From Roseococcus microcysteis (GTDB taxonomy: Bacteria > Pseudomonadota > Alphaproteobacteria > Acetobacterales > Acetobacteraceae): DNA of 64,000 bases. The notes under the pieces are model-generated. The model saw only the letters and a program-made list of their open reading frames with translations. It made no database searches and had not been told where the DNA came from. How positions within the stretch are numbered: position 1 is the first letter of the stretch; every line of letters starts with the position of its first letter. Of this stretch, positions 43,234 to 52,658 are shown piece after piece. The position numbers were made by a program, and so were the translations under genes. Location of the stretch: the NCBI RefSeq assembly GCF_014764365.1, contig NZ_CP061718.1, positions 1 to 64,000 on the forward strand, read 5' to 3'.

Positions 43234-46065
43234 ATGCGCGTGCTGCTCGACATGCAGGGCGCGCAGGGGGCGTCGCGCTCCTCGGGCGTGGGGCGCTATC
43301 TGCGAGGGCTCGCCCATGGCATGGCCCGCGCGCGCGGCGGGCGCGAACTGCACCTGCTGGTCAATGCGCGGCTGCGCGAATCCGCCGCCAGGCTGGTGGA
43401 GGAGTTCACGCCCATCCTGGGGCGCGAGGCGCTGCACCTCTTCACGCCGCCCGAGGGCTGCGCGGCGGGCGGCGACCCGCAATCCCCCCGCCGGCGCCTC
43501 GCGGAACTGCTGCGCGCCGAGGCGGTGCATGACGCGACGCCCGACCTGCTGCTGGTGGGCTCGGTCTTCGAGGGCTGGCGCGACGAAGCCGTCACCACCT
43601 GGCCCGCCAGCCTGCAACGGCCGCGCACGGCGGCGGTGCTCTATGACCTGATCCCGCTCTCGCTCAGGCCGATGTATCTCGACGGGCTGTGGCGCGAGGC
43701 GGGGCTGCTGCCCTGGTATCACCGCGCGCTGGACGAGGTGGCGCAGGCGGAGACGCTGCTCTGCCTCTCCGAGGCCACGCGGGAGGAGGCGCTGCGGCAC
43801 CTGCGCAAGCCGCATGAGCGCCTGGCCGTGCTGGGCGGCGGCGTCGAGCCGCATTTCGTGCCGCCCGAGGTGCCGGACCCCGGCCTGCCCGCGCGCTATG
43901 GCCTGCCGCCGGACTACCTGCTCTTCCTCGGCGCCGGTGACCCGCGCAAGAACGAGGGCGTTCTGCTGGACGCGCTGGCCCTGCTGCCGCCCGCGCTGCG
44001 CGCCCGCCACCCGCTCGCCATCGGCCATGTGAACCCGCCGCATCTGCGCGCCATGGCCGAGGCGCGCGGCCTGACGCCCCGCGAGGTCATCACGCTGCCC
44101 TTCGTGGCCGAGGCGGATCTGCCCGGCCTCTACGCCCAATGCGCGCTGCTGGTCTTTCCCTCCCTGGCCGAGGGCCTGGGCCTGCCGCTGATGGAGGCCA
44201 TGGCCTGCGGCGCGCCCGTGATTTCCAGCAACCTCTCGGCCATGCCCGAGGTGATGGGCCGCGCCGATGCGCTGTTCGACCCGAACGACGCGCCCGCGCT
44301 CGCCCGCATGATCGAGGCGCTGCTCCGCGATCCCGATCGCCTGGCCGAGATGCGCGCCTATGGGCTGCGCCGCGCGCGCGAATTCAGCTGGGACGCCGCC
44401 GCCGCCCGCGCCTGGCCGGCGCTGGACGCCATGGGCGCGGGGCGTGGCTACTGGCGCCCGCTGCCGCGTCCGCGCCTCGCTCTCGTGGCGCCCCTGCCGC
44501 CCGCGCCCACCGGCATCGCGGACTACACGGCCGAACTCGCCCCCGCGCTGGCGCCGCATTATGCCGTGACGCTCGTCTCCGACACCCCGCCCGAGGGCGC
44601 GCTGCGCGGCCGCTTTCCCTGGATGCCGGAAACCGAGTTCCTGGCCGAGGGCGCGCGCTTCGACCGCATCCTCTACCAGGTGGGCAACAACGCGCTGCAC
44701 GCCTCGACCCTGCGCCGCCTGCTGCCGCGCCACCCCGGCATGGTGACGCTGCACGACCCCGTGCTGACCGACCTGCGCAACTGGATGATGACCGACCGCG
44801 CCGAGCGCGAGGCGGCGCTGGCGCGGCGGGTGGAGGAGGAAGGCTACCCCGCGGCCCTGGCCGGCAAGCCCGGCGCCGGCAGCGCGGGCGTGCTGTCCCA
44901 GGCGCTCGGCGTGCTGGTCCATTCCGCCCATGCGCGGCGGCGCCTGCAGGACGAGTACGGGATGGAGGCCACCCAGCATGTGCGGGTGCTGCCGCATCTG
45001 CGCGCGGGGTCCGGCCTGCCGGCCAGGGGGCGCGCGCGGCGCGCGGCGGGGCTGGGGCGGGGGGCCTTGGTCGTCGCGGCCTTCGGCCTTGTCACCATCC
45101 GCAAGGAGCCGATCGAGCTGGTGAAGGCCTTCGCCCGCATCGCCGCGCAGTTTCCCGAGGCGCGGCTCGTTTTCGTGGGCGGGGCCCAGGATGCGCTGGA
45201 CCGGCGCATCAGCGACCTGGCGCGGCGGCTCAACCTCGCCTCGCGCGTCAGGGTCACGGGGCGCCTGCCGCTGCCCGAATATCGCCACTGGCTCGCGGCC
45301 GCCGACCTCGCCGTGCAGCTGCGCGCCGACAGCACCGGCGAGACCTCGGGCGCGGTGAAGGACGCGCTGATGGCGGGGCTGCCCGTGGTGGTCAACGCCC
45401 ATGGCGCCATGGCGGAACTGCCGGAGGGGGCCTGCCGGATCATTCCCAACAGCTTCACCGAGACGGAGCTGGCGGAGGCCATCGGCCGGCTCCTGGCCTC
45501 GGGCGAGGCGCGGAAGGCGCTGGGGCAGGCGGGCCGCGCCTGGGCGCAGGCCGCCCTGGCGCCCGAGGATGTGGGAAGGCGGCACCGGCAGCAGATCGAG
45601 GAGGCCTATCTCTTCGGGCCCGGCGCGGGCGGCCATGACGTGGCCCGCTGGGCGGCGGAGCTGCCGCTCTCGGCCGAGGACGCGGCGGCGGGCGGCGTCG
45701 CCATGGCCCGCGCCTGGCCCGGTGCGCGCCGGCCCCGGCTGTGGTTGGACATCGCCACGCCGGATTTCGAGCCGGGCTTGCTCGCGCTGCTGCGCGAGGG
45801 CGCGGGGCGTTTCCGTCCGGAGCCCTGCCGCCTTGCCGCGGGCGGCTTCGTGACCGCCCATGGCTGGGCCTGGGAGAAGCTCTCCCTGCCCGGCCTGCCA
45901 CCGCCCGAGGGGCCGGCCGTGCTGACCCTGGCGGATGCGCTGCTGACCGCGGCACCCGCGGGGCGCGAGGCGGCCATCATCGCCGGCTGCCCTCTGCTGG
46001 CGCCACCCCCTGCCGGCGCGGGCGAGGCCCAGCGCGCGGCGGTGCTGGATCAGCTCACGGATTGA
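43234..46065 (+). CDS. Tandem double glycosyltransferase (two GT-B domains)
   Basis: A 943-residue protein with two group-1 glycosyltransferase modules. The first (about 1-395) has GVGRYLRGL near the N-terminus, LFLGAGDPRKNEG near 230 and the E-x7-E motif in EGLGLPLMEAMACG near 311. The second (about 410-770) starts APLPPAPTGIADY, has FGLVTIRKEPIELV near 613 and GETSGAVKDALMAG near 702. The last 170 residues are Ala/Pro-rich and of unknown role. Two sugar transfers by one chain are likely. It directly follows the TPR glycosyltransferase, and its stop overlaps by 11 bp, tail to tail, with the alpha-2-macroglobulin gene. Confidence 0.85.
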   Translation: MRVLLDMQGAQGASRSSGVGRYLRGLAHGMARARGGRELHLLVNARLRESAARLVEEFTPILGREALHLFTPPEGCAAGGDPQSPRRRLAELLRAEAVHDATPDLLLVGSVFEGWRDEAVTTWPASLQRPRTAAVLYDLIPLSLRPMYLDGLWREAGLLPWYHRALDEVAQAETLLCLSEATREEALRHLRKPHERLAVLGGGVEPHFVPPEVPDPGLPARYGLPPDYLLFLGAGDPRKNEGVLLDALALLPPALRARHPLAIGHVNPPHLRAMAEARGLTPREVITLPFVAEADLPGLYAQCALLVFPSLAEGLGLPLMEAMACGAPVISSNLSAMPEVMGRADALFDPNDAPALARMIEALLRDPDRLAEMRAYGLRRAREFSWDAAAARAWPALDAMGAGRGYWRPLPRPRLALVAPLPPAPTGIADYTAELAPALAPHYAVTLVSDTPPEGALRGRFPWMPETEFLAEGARFDRILYQVGNNALHASTLRRLLPRHPGMVTLHDPVLTDLRNWMMTDRAEREAALARRVEEEGYPAALAGKPGAGSAGVLSQALGVLVHSAHARRRLQDEYGMEATQHVRVLPHLRAGSGLPARGRARRAAGLGRGALVVAAFGLVTIRKEPIELVKAFARIAAQFPEARLVFVGGAQDALDRRISDLARRLNLASRVRVTGRLPLPEYRHWLAAADLAVQLRADSTGETSGAVKDALMAGLPVVVNAHGAMAELPEGACRIIPNSFTETELAEAIGRLLASGEARKALGQAGRAWAQAALAPEDVGRRHRQQIEEAYLFGPGAGGHDVARWAAELPLSAEDAAAGGVAMARAWPGARRPRLWLDIATPDFEPGLLALLREGAGRFRPEPCRLAAGGFVTAHGWAWEKLSLPGLPPPEGPAVLTLADALLTAAPAGREAAIIAGCPLLAPPPAGAGEAQRAAVLDQLTD

Positions 46066-49000
46066 CCGTGATGCGCGCGGCGTTCTGCCGCGCGAAGAAG
46101 CTGGGGCGGTACATGTCCACCACCTCCGCCCCCGGCAGCTCGAAGCGGCCCGGCGTCACCACGCGCATGCGGGCGGCGATGCGGACCTCCCGCGCCTCGC
46201 GGTTGAAGGTGAAGGCGGCGGCCAGGCGGTCATCCAGGGCGGGCATGGCGTCCACCTCCGAGAGCTGGCCGAGGTCCGGCTGGCCGGGCACGGGGCCGGC
46301 GGGCAGGCGCGTGACGATCTCCCACCCCGCGGGCAGGCCCTGGGTGAGCATGGCCATGTGCTCCTGCCCGCTCTCGGCGCGGGCATCCAGCACCAGCAGG
46401 AACTCCACGCCAGGGCGCATGGTGTCGAGGTTCAGCGCCTGGCCATCCAGCGCCAGGAAGCGGCGGCGGATGGTCATCTGCTGGCGCCCGGCGGGGGCCG
46501 CCTGGGCGGGGGTGCCGGAGATGGCGATCTGCACGGGCAGGGGCGCCTCGCCCGCGTTGCGGAGAACGCCGCCCCCGGTCACGTCCAGAACGCGCGCCTG
46601 GGTGGCGGTGCCGTTCCAGGCGGCGCGGAGGGGCCGCGCATCCTGGCCGAGGGTCACGGCCGCCAGCACGGCCCAGGCCTGTTCCTGGGTGGAGGCGCGG
46701 GCGGGGGTCAGTTCCGGGCCGGGCAGGCGGGCCGCGGCGGCGCTGATCTGGGCGGCGGGCAGCCCGGCCTCGCGCGCCAGCACCACCAGGGCCAGCGCGT
46801 CGCGCGCGGCGCTGCCGTAGTCGTAGAGCCAGTCGGTGCGCGCCGTCATGGCCAGCGCCTCGGCGAAGGCGGCGTTCGCGCGCTCCGCATCGCCCGCGCG
46901 GGCGAAGCTGGCGGCGAGCTGCGCGCGTGACAGCGGCGTGGGCAGGCGCGAGGAGACCTCCAGCAGCCGCCGCGCCGCCCCCAGCCGGTGCCGCCCGGCG
47001 AGGGAGAGCGCGTTCAGCCGCGCCGCCTGGGCCGCGAAATGCGCGGGTTCGGAGGGGCTCTGGTCCAGGCGTTCCTCGAGGTCCGTCAGCGCCGCCTGCA
47101 AGGGCGCCTCGGGCACGTTGGCGCCGGCGGCGCGGGCGCGCAGCAGCGCCTCCACGGCATAGGCGGAGGTCCAGTATTGCGGCTCGCCCTGGGCGGACCA
47201 CAGGCCGAAGCTGCCATCGAAGCGCTGCCGGGCCAGGATGCCGTCCACCGCGCGTTGCAGGGCCGCGAGGTCGCGCGATGGGCTGCCCTCGTTCAAGGCG
47301 GCCGCCATGCCGATGGCCTGGGACGACACCTGCTCCAGGCAGGCCAGCGGGAAGGCCTGCAAGGCGGCCAGCATCCCCGCCGCGTCATAGCGCACGGGCG
47401 AGCCGAGGCGGGCCACGGCCCGCCAGCCCGGCAGGAAGGCCCGCGCATCGGGCGCGAGGCGCGCCTCGGCGCCCGGCGCCACCTCCATGGTCGAGAAGGC
47501 GGTCGCGATGGGGCGGGAAGACCGCACCGTGATCCGCGCCTCGCGCGTCGCGGTGAAGCCGCTGGGGCCGGTGACGGAGAGGCGCAGCACGCCCTCGCCA
47601 GGTGCGGTGGCACTCAGCGGCAGGGCCGGCTGGGCGCGGGCGCCCGCATCCAGCTGCGCCGTGATGCGCGCCTCGCCGCGCAGCGCCAGCGCGCCCTCGG
47701 CGGTGAGGTTCACCACCACCTCGCCCGCCGGCAGTTCGAGGTTGTGCAGCAGCAGCGCCGCATCCGCCTCATCGCCGGGGGCGAGGAAGCGGGGCAGCAG
47801 GGGTTCGGCCAGCAGCGGGTCGCGCACGGTGAGCGGGCGGGAGGCCGCGCCCACCCGCGCCTCGGCCCAGGCCACGGCCATCAGGCGCAGCTCGCCCGCG
47901 AAATCGGGCAGGTCGAGGGGGATCACGGCGCGGCCCTGCGCGTCCGTCTCCACCACGCCGCTGAACAGCGCGACGTTGCGCTGGGGCGGCGTGAGCGCGG
48001 CCAAGCCGTCCATGTCATCGCCGCCCTGGCGCAGCGTGGCGGGCGTGCCATCGGGCGGGGCGATCAGCCGGCCGTAATCGTCGCGGATGTCCACGCCCAA
48101 GGTGCGGCGGCCCATGTAGTGCGTCAGCGGGTCGGGGCTGGCGAAGCGGGTCAGGCGCAATATGCCCTCATCCACCGCGGCCAGCGTCAGCCGCACGGGG
48201 CCGGAGGCGCCCGCCACGGTGACGGGGAGATCCAAGCGCGTGTTGGGCCGCACGCGGTCGGGCGCGTCCAGCGTCACCGCCAGCGCCCGGCTGTCGCGCG
48301 CCATCTGCACCCAGGCGAGGCCGAGCGCGCGGCCTGGTTGCTGCGGCCCGGATTCGGGGCGGAAGACCGTCACGGCCACATAGGCGCCCGCCCCCCAGGC
48401 CGCCTCGGCGGGGAGGGTGATTTCGGCGCCCGCCTCGGGCACCTCCATCTCGCGGATCGAGACCAGGCGGTCGGTCAGCACCGCCACCGCGGCGCGGCCG
48501 GCGAAGGGCGGCGTGATCCGCAGCGTCACCGTCTCGCCGGGCGCGTAGCTGGCGCGGTCGGTGGCCACGTCCACGCGGTCGGGCACCTCGGCGCTCTCGC
48601 TCGCCACCCAGCCGGAGCGGAAGCGGATGGAGGCCAGCGCCATGCCGCCCGCCTCCTGCGCCTCCAGCCGGTAGCGGCCGAAGGGGAGGGTGCGGGTGAA
48701 GCGGCCGGGCTCGGTGCCGGTGAGGCGGATGGGGGTGCTGTCCACCGGCTCATCGGTCCAGACCGTCTCGTAGCGGGGCGTGCCGCCGCGGACGACGATG
48801 CGCCAGTCGGGGCGTTCGCGCACGAGGCGGAGGTTCACCTCGCCGGCGAGGGGGTTCCCCTCGGCATCGGTCATGATGACCTGCACGGCGGCCTCAGCCC
48901 CCGCATCCACGGCGAAGGGCGCGGCGAGGCCCAGGAAGCGCGGCTGCGCGGCCACGGCGAGGTCCAGCGTGGCGCGGGAGGCGCGGCCGCCCGGTTCCTC

Positions 49001-51133
49001 CACCAGCACCGTCACCTCGCCGCGCAGCGGGCGGGTGGTGTCGGGGGCGGAGGGGAGTTCGAGCCGCAGCGTGGCGCGGCCATCGGCGTCGGTCTCGGGC
49101 AGCTCGGCCTGGATCAGGTCGGGGGCGAAGGTCTCGTCCTCCAGCCCGAAGCGGAAATCGCGCCAGCGCTCGAAGGGGCTGCGCTGGGTGGTCAGGCGCA
49201 GCTCCGCGCTGCCCGACAGCCCGCTGCCCGGCGCGCCATAGAGGAAGCGCGCGGTGACGGGGAGGTCGAGCGGCTGGCCCGGCCGCAGCGGGCCGGGGGC
49301 GGGGCCGGCCTCGACGGCCAGGCGCTCGGCCACGAAGGCCTCCACCCGGAAGGTGAGCTGGCCGACGGGCGGCGCGTTGGGGTCCGTCACGGCCTCCAGC
49401 GTCCAGGCGCCGGCCTGGGCGCCCAGGGGCAGGGCAACGGGCCAATGGCCGCCATCGCGCACCACCTGCTCGGCCAGGATCTGCCCATTGGGGCGGCGCA
49501 GGCGCAGGCGCAGCGGCGCGTCCACCGGCGCCCCGCCCACATTGCGCAGCAGCGCCATGGCCTGCACCGTCTCGCCCGGCCGGTAGATGCCGCGATCCAG
49601 CCACAGGAAGGCATCCAGCGGCCCGGGATGCGCGCGCCCCGCCACGCCCCGGTCGGACAGGTCGAAGGAGGCCGCCTCCAGGTTCAGCGTGACGAGATCG
49701 TCGTCCGTCATGGCGTGCAGCGCCACGGCCGCCATCGGCCCCTCCCCGCGCAGCAGCGGGGCGTTGAAGCGCGCCAGCCCGTCGGGGCCGGTGGTGGCCT
49801 CGGCCAGGATGTCGTTGTTGCGGGCCATCAGCGCCACCCGCACGCCCTCGCGCGGGGCGGCGGAGGCGAGGCCCCGCACCTGCGCCGCCAGCCCGCCCGC
49901 GCCGCGCCAGGCCGTCAGGCCAAGGTCCGTCACGATCAGCGGCTGCGCCGCCGTCAGCCCGCGCGAATCCCGCGCGCCATCGGCCGGGCGCGCCACCATG
50001 ATGTAGAGGCCGGGGCCGGCCGTCCGCACCGCCTCCGGCAGGGGCACGGCGAGGCGCTGGAAGCGGTTGGCCTCGCCGCGCGGCAGGTCTATCGCGCCCT
50101 CCCACACCACCTGGCCCCATTCCTCATGGAGGTAGCCCGCGGTCCAGCCGCTGATGGCCTCGCCCAGCCGCGTCTCGCGCGAAAAGGGAACCAGGCTGCG
50201 CTCCGTCAGGCGGATCACGCGCATCTCGATGGCCGAGATGTTCATCAGCGCCATGGGCACCCGCGCCTCGGCACGGTCGCGCGGCATGAGGTAGTGGCCG
50301 GGGTCGAAGGCGAGGCGCGGCGCCCGGTCGGGCATGGCGATGTTCAGCACCTGGTCCTGGTTCACCCGCAGCCCGTCCTCGCCGGGCATGCCCGCGCGCA
50401 GGATCACGCGCGTGCTGCGGCCGAGCGGCAGGCCCAGGATGCAGATCGAGTCGCGCTCGCGCGTGAAGCCGAGGCCGGGAATGGCGGGTTCGGCGCGCAG
50501 CCAATCCTCGGGGCGCCAGTCATCGCGGCGGGCGGGCGGCGTGGTGAAGCCCAGGCAGGCGCGGGCGGGCTCGGCGTCAGGCTCGGTGTTGAGGCGGCGG
50601 ACCAGCACGCCCACCTCGCGCCGCGCGGCGGCGAGCGCCTGCTGGTGGCGGGGGTTGGAGGGGTCGCGCTGCAGCACGGCCTCAAGTGCCGCCAACCGCG
50701 GCAGGGGGCGGTTCTGCGCGGCCAGCGCCTCCGCCATCACCAGCAGCGAGGGGATTTCGGGCGCGCCGCCCGGCACCTCGATGAAATTCTGCCAGGCGGC
50801 GCGCAGCGCGCGGACGCCATCGGGCGGGGTGCGGCGGAGTTGCGCGCGGGCCAGCGCCAGCCATTGCTCGGGCGTGGCCTGGCCGAGGGCCACGCGCGCC
50901 TCCCAGGCCTCGGCGGCGGCGGCCCAGTTGTTCTGGCGCTCGGCGGTGGCGGCGCGGCTTTCGGCGGCCTGGCGCTGCGCGGCGGTGCCGCCGGCGGGGT
51001 GGCGCCGTTCCAGCTCATTGCGGTAGCGCTGCGAATCCTGCCAGAGGCCGGGAATCTCGAAGCCCTGCGCGGCCAGCGGCGCGGCGGGCAGGGTGAAGGC
51101 CAGCAGGAACAGCAGGAACAGGCGCCGGAACAT
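46055..51133 (-). CDS. Bacterial alpha-2-macroglobulin family protein
   Basis: A 1692-residue exported protein. The N-terminus has a cleavable signal (LFLLFLLAFTLPAAPLAA). Repeated macroglobulin-like beta domains follow (for example DRGIYRPGETVQAMALLRN near 510). A thioester motif CLEQ has its Cys at residue 1265, followed by the alpha-alpha toroid domain and a C-terminal receptor-like domain. The intact thioester suggests covalent trapping of proteases in the periplasm, as for YfhM-type proteins. There is no lipobox. In many bacteria the partner penicillin-binding protein 1C gene is next; it is absent here. AGGAAG precedes the ATG at 51133. The DNA between it and the P450 gene holds a palindrome. 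Confidence 0.92.
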   Translation of the reverse strand: MFRRLFLLFLLAFTLPAAPLAAQGFEIPGLWQDSQRYRNELERRHPAGGTAAQRQAAESRAATAERQNNWAAAAEAWEARVALGQATPEQWLALARAQLRRTPPDGVRALRAAWQNFIEVPGGAPEIPSLLVMAEALAAQNRPLPRLAALEAVLQRDPSNPRHQQALAAARREVGVLVRRLNTEPDAEPARACLGFTTPPARRDDWRPEDWLRAEPAIPGLGFTRERDSICILGLPLGRSTRVILRAGMPGEDGLRVNQDQVLNIAMPDRAPRLAFDPGHYLMPRDRAEARVPMALMNISAIEMRVIRLTERSLVPFSRETRLGEAISGWTAGYLHEEWGQVVWEGAIDLPRGEANRFQRLAVPLPEAVRTAGPGLYIMVARPADGARDSRGLTAAQPLIVTDLGLTAWRGAGGLAAQVRGLASAAPREGVRVALMARNNDILAEATTGPDGLARFNAPLLRGEGPMAAVALHAMTDDDLVTLNLEAASFDLSDRGVAGRAHPGPLDAFLWLDRGIYRPGETVQAMALLRNVGGAPVDAPLRLRLRRPNGQILAEQVVRDGGHWPVALPLGAQAGAWTLEAVTDPNAPPVGQLTFRVEAFVAERLAVEAGPAPGPLRPGQPLDLPVTARFLYGAPGSGLSGSAELRLTTQRSPFERWRDFRFGLEDETFAPDLIQAELPETDADGRATLRLELPSAPDTTRPLRGEVTVLVEEPGGRASRATLDLAVAAQPRFLGLAAPFAVDAGAEAAVQVIMTDAEGNPLAGEVNLRLVRERPDWRIVVRGGTPRYETVWTDEPVDSTPIRLTGTEPGRFTRTLPFGRYRLEAQEAGGMALASIRFRSGWVASESAEVPDRVDVATDRASYAPGETVTLRITPPFAGRAAVAVLTDRLVSIREMEVPEAGAEITLPAEAAWGAGAYVAVTVFRPESGPQQPGRALGLAWVQMARDSRALAVTLDAPDRVRPNTRLDLPVTVAGASGPVRLTLAAVDEGILRLTRFASPDPLTHYMGRRTLGVDIRDDYGRLIAPPDGTPATLRQGGDDMDGLAALTPPQRNVALFSGVVETDAQGRAVIPLDLPDFAGELRLMAVAWAEARVGAASRPLTVRDPLLAEPLLPRFLAPGDEADAALLLHNLELPAGEVVVNLTAEGALALRGEARITAQLDAGARAQPALPLSATAPGEGVLRLSVTGPSGFTATREARITVRSSRPIATAFSTMEVAPGAEARLAPDARAFLPGWRAVARLGSPVRYDAAGMLAALQAFPLACLEQVSSQAIGMAAALNEGSPSRDLAALQRAVDGILARQRFDGSFGLWSAQGEPQYWTSAYAVEALLRARAAGANVPEAPLQAALTDLEERLDQSPSEPAHFAAQAARLNALSLAGRHRLGAARRLLEVSSRLPTPLSRAQLAASFARAGDAERANAAFAEALAMTARTDWLYDYGSAARDALALVVLAREAGLPAAQISAAAARLPGPELTPARASTQEQAWAVLAAVTLGQDARPLRAAWNGTATQARVLDVTGGGVLRNAGEAPLPVQIAISGTPAQAAPAGRQQMTIRRRFLALDGQALNLDTMRPGVEFLLVLDARAESGQEHMAMLTQGLPAGWEIVTRLPAGPVPGQPDLGQLSEVDAMPALDDRLAAAFTFNREAREVRIAARMRVVTPGRFELPGAEVVDMYRPSFFARQNAARITVNP

Positions 51134-51176
51134 GGGCAGGCTTCCTCGACCATTGCCGGGCGGCTGATTCACGGCA

Positions 51177-51192
51177 TCGGTGAGGTCACCGA
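51177..51192. promoter_or_regulatory. 16-bp palindrome upstream of the alpha-2-macroglobulin gene
   Basis: TCGGTGA-gg-TCACCGA is a perfect 7-bp inverted repeat with a 2-bp centre, 44 bp before the start codon of the macroglobulin gene. The near absence of a loop fits a dimeric regulator's operator better than an RNA hairpin. Confidence 0.35.
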
Positions 51193-51268
51193 AACCGACC
51201 AGGCGCCCCCGGGGAGGCGTCCCCCGGTTCCCCCCAGCATGGCATGAAAGCGGCGCGGCGCGAGGGCC

Positions 51269-52615
51269 TCAGCGCGGGGTGACGGACAATGTCATCCCGC
51301 CCCGCGGCCGCACGCTGAGCCGGGCGCGCGGCATGGGGCGCGTGCTCTCCGGCACCGCGAAGTCGAGGCGCTGGAGCAGCACGGCCAGGAAGGCCGTCAT
51401 CTCGGCCTGGGCGAAGGCCGCGCCCGCGCAGATGCGCGGCCCCAGCGAGAAGGGAATGTAGCCGAAGCGCGGCGGCTTGCGCGGCGCATCCGGCAGGAAG
51501 CGCTGGGGGCGGAAGGCGTGCGGCGCGTCCCAGAGCTGCTCATGCCGGTGCAGCAGCCAGGGCAGGGCCATGACCGTATCCCCCGCGCGCACCGTCACCT
51601 GGCCGATGCGGTCGGCCTTCGCCGCCTCGCGCGAGAGATAGGGCACGGGGGGGTAGAGGCGCATCGCCTCCTGGGTCACGGCCTTGGTGAAGGGCAGGCG
51701 GGGCAGGTCGGCATAGTCCGGCGCGCGGCCGCCCAGCACTTCCGCATGTTCGGCGCGCAGGCGCTCCAGCGTGGGGGGGTGGCGGGCGATGAGGTAGAGC
51801 GACCAGGTCAGCGCATTGGCCGAGGTCTCGCTGCCCGCCAGCAGCATCATGCCCAGCTCGTTCACCAGCGCCTCGGCGTCGAGCAGCGGCAGGCCCTGGG
51901 CGTTCAGCGCGGCGCGCATCTCGGCGAAGAGCCCGCCCTCCTCCGGGTCGGCGGCGGCGATGCAGCCTGCGATGGTCGCGCGGATGTCACGCGCATGGCG
52001 CAGCGCCCCGCGCAGCTGGAAGCCCGAAAGCCGGTCGGGCAGGCCGAGCAGATGGGCGAAATCCACCGCCAGCACGGATTGCTCATATTCGGCGAAGCTG
52101 GAGGCGATGCGCCGCGCCGCCGCTTCCGTGCCGGTGCGCGGGAACAGCGCGCGCATGACGGCGAGCGCCGTCGTGCCCGCCAGCTCCGCCGAGACATCCA
52201 CCTGGCCCCGCCAGCGCGAAGCCACCTCCTCCGCCCCCTGCACGAACAGCGGAAAGAAGCCCGCCGTCCGCGCCGGGTGCAGCAGCTTCATCACCACCGC
52301 GCGCCGCTCGGCCCAGAGGGGGCCGTGATTGCCGAACATGCTGTCGCCCAGCACGGGCGAGACGGCGGAACGGAAATGCCGGCTCTTCGCCTCGTAATCG
52401 GCCGCGTGCAGGATGAAGACGTGCCGCACCAGGTCCGGCTCGTTCACCACCAGGGTGCGCTGGCGCAGGGTGCGGATGGGGATCAGGCGGTGGCGGAACC
52501 CCGTCTCGGGGAAGAAGCGCAGCAAATCCTGCGCCGAGGTGCGGATCATCGCCCAGGGGCCGGGGAAGCGGGCGGGCAAGGCGGGGCGCGGCGGGATCAG
52601 GTCCGGGGCGGACAT
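51269..52615 (-). CDS. Cytochrome P450
   Basis: A 448-residue soluble P450. The I-helix oxygen-binding motif is AGSETSANA (near 250), the K-helix ExxR is EAMRLYPPVPYLSREA, the meander region PHAFRPQRFLP is present, and the haem loop FSLGPRICAG holds Cys396. All catalytic features are intact. It is a class I-type enzyme needing ferredoxin and reductase, none of which are adjacent. The ATG at 52615 is chosen over a longer frame because the family N-terminus starts here. It is 43 bp downstream of the acyltransferase-like gene and probably co-transcribed with it and the MFS gene, suggesting a tailoring enzyme for an exported or detoxified small molecule. Confidence 0.92.
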   Translation of the reverse strand: MSAPDLIPPRPALPARFPGPWAMIRTSAQDLLRFFPETGFRHRLIPIRTLRQRTLVVNEPDLVRHVFILHAADYEAKSRHFRSAVSPVLGDSMFGNHGPLWAERRAVVMKLLHPARTAGFFPLFVQGAEEVASRWRGQVDVSAELAGTTALAVMRALFPRTGTEAAARRIASSFAEYEQSVLAVDFAHLLGLPDRLSGFQLRGALRHARDIRATIAGCIAAADPEEGGLFAEMRAALNAQGLPLLDAEALVNELGMMLLAGSETSANALTWSLYLIARHPPTLERLRAEHAEVLGGRAPDYADLPRLPFTKAVTQEAMRLYPPVPYLSREAAKADRIGQVTVRAGDTVMALPWLLHRHEQLWDAPHAFRPQRFLPDAPRKPPRFGYIPFSLGPRICAGAAFAQAEMTAFLAVLLQRLDFAVPESTRPMPRARLSVRPRGGMTLSVTPR

Positions 52616-52658
52616 CAGGCGGAACTCCAGGGCGCCAGAAGGGCGGCGCGGGGAGTGG

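Noticed and set aside
42061-45861. A 1266-codon minus-strand frame opposite the two glycosyltransferases
   Set aside because: It ignores the gene boundary at 43231-43234 and has no recognisable domain; it is a GC-bias shadow.
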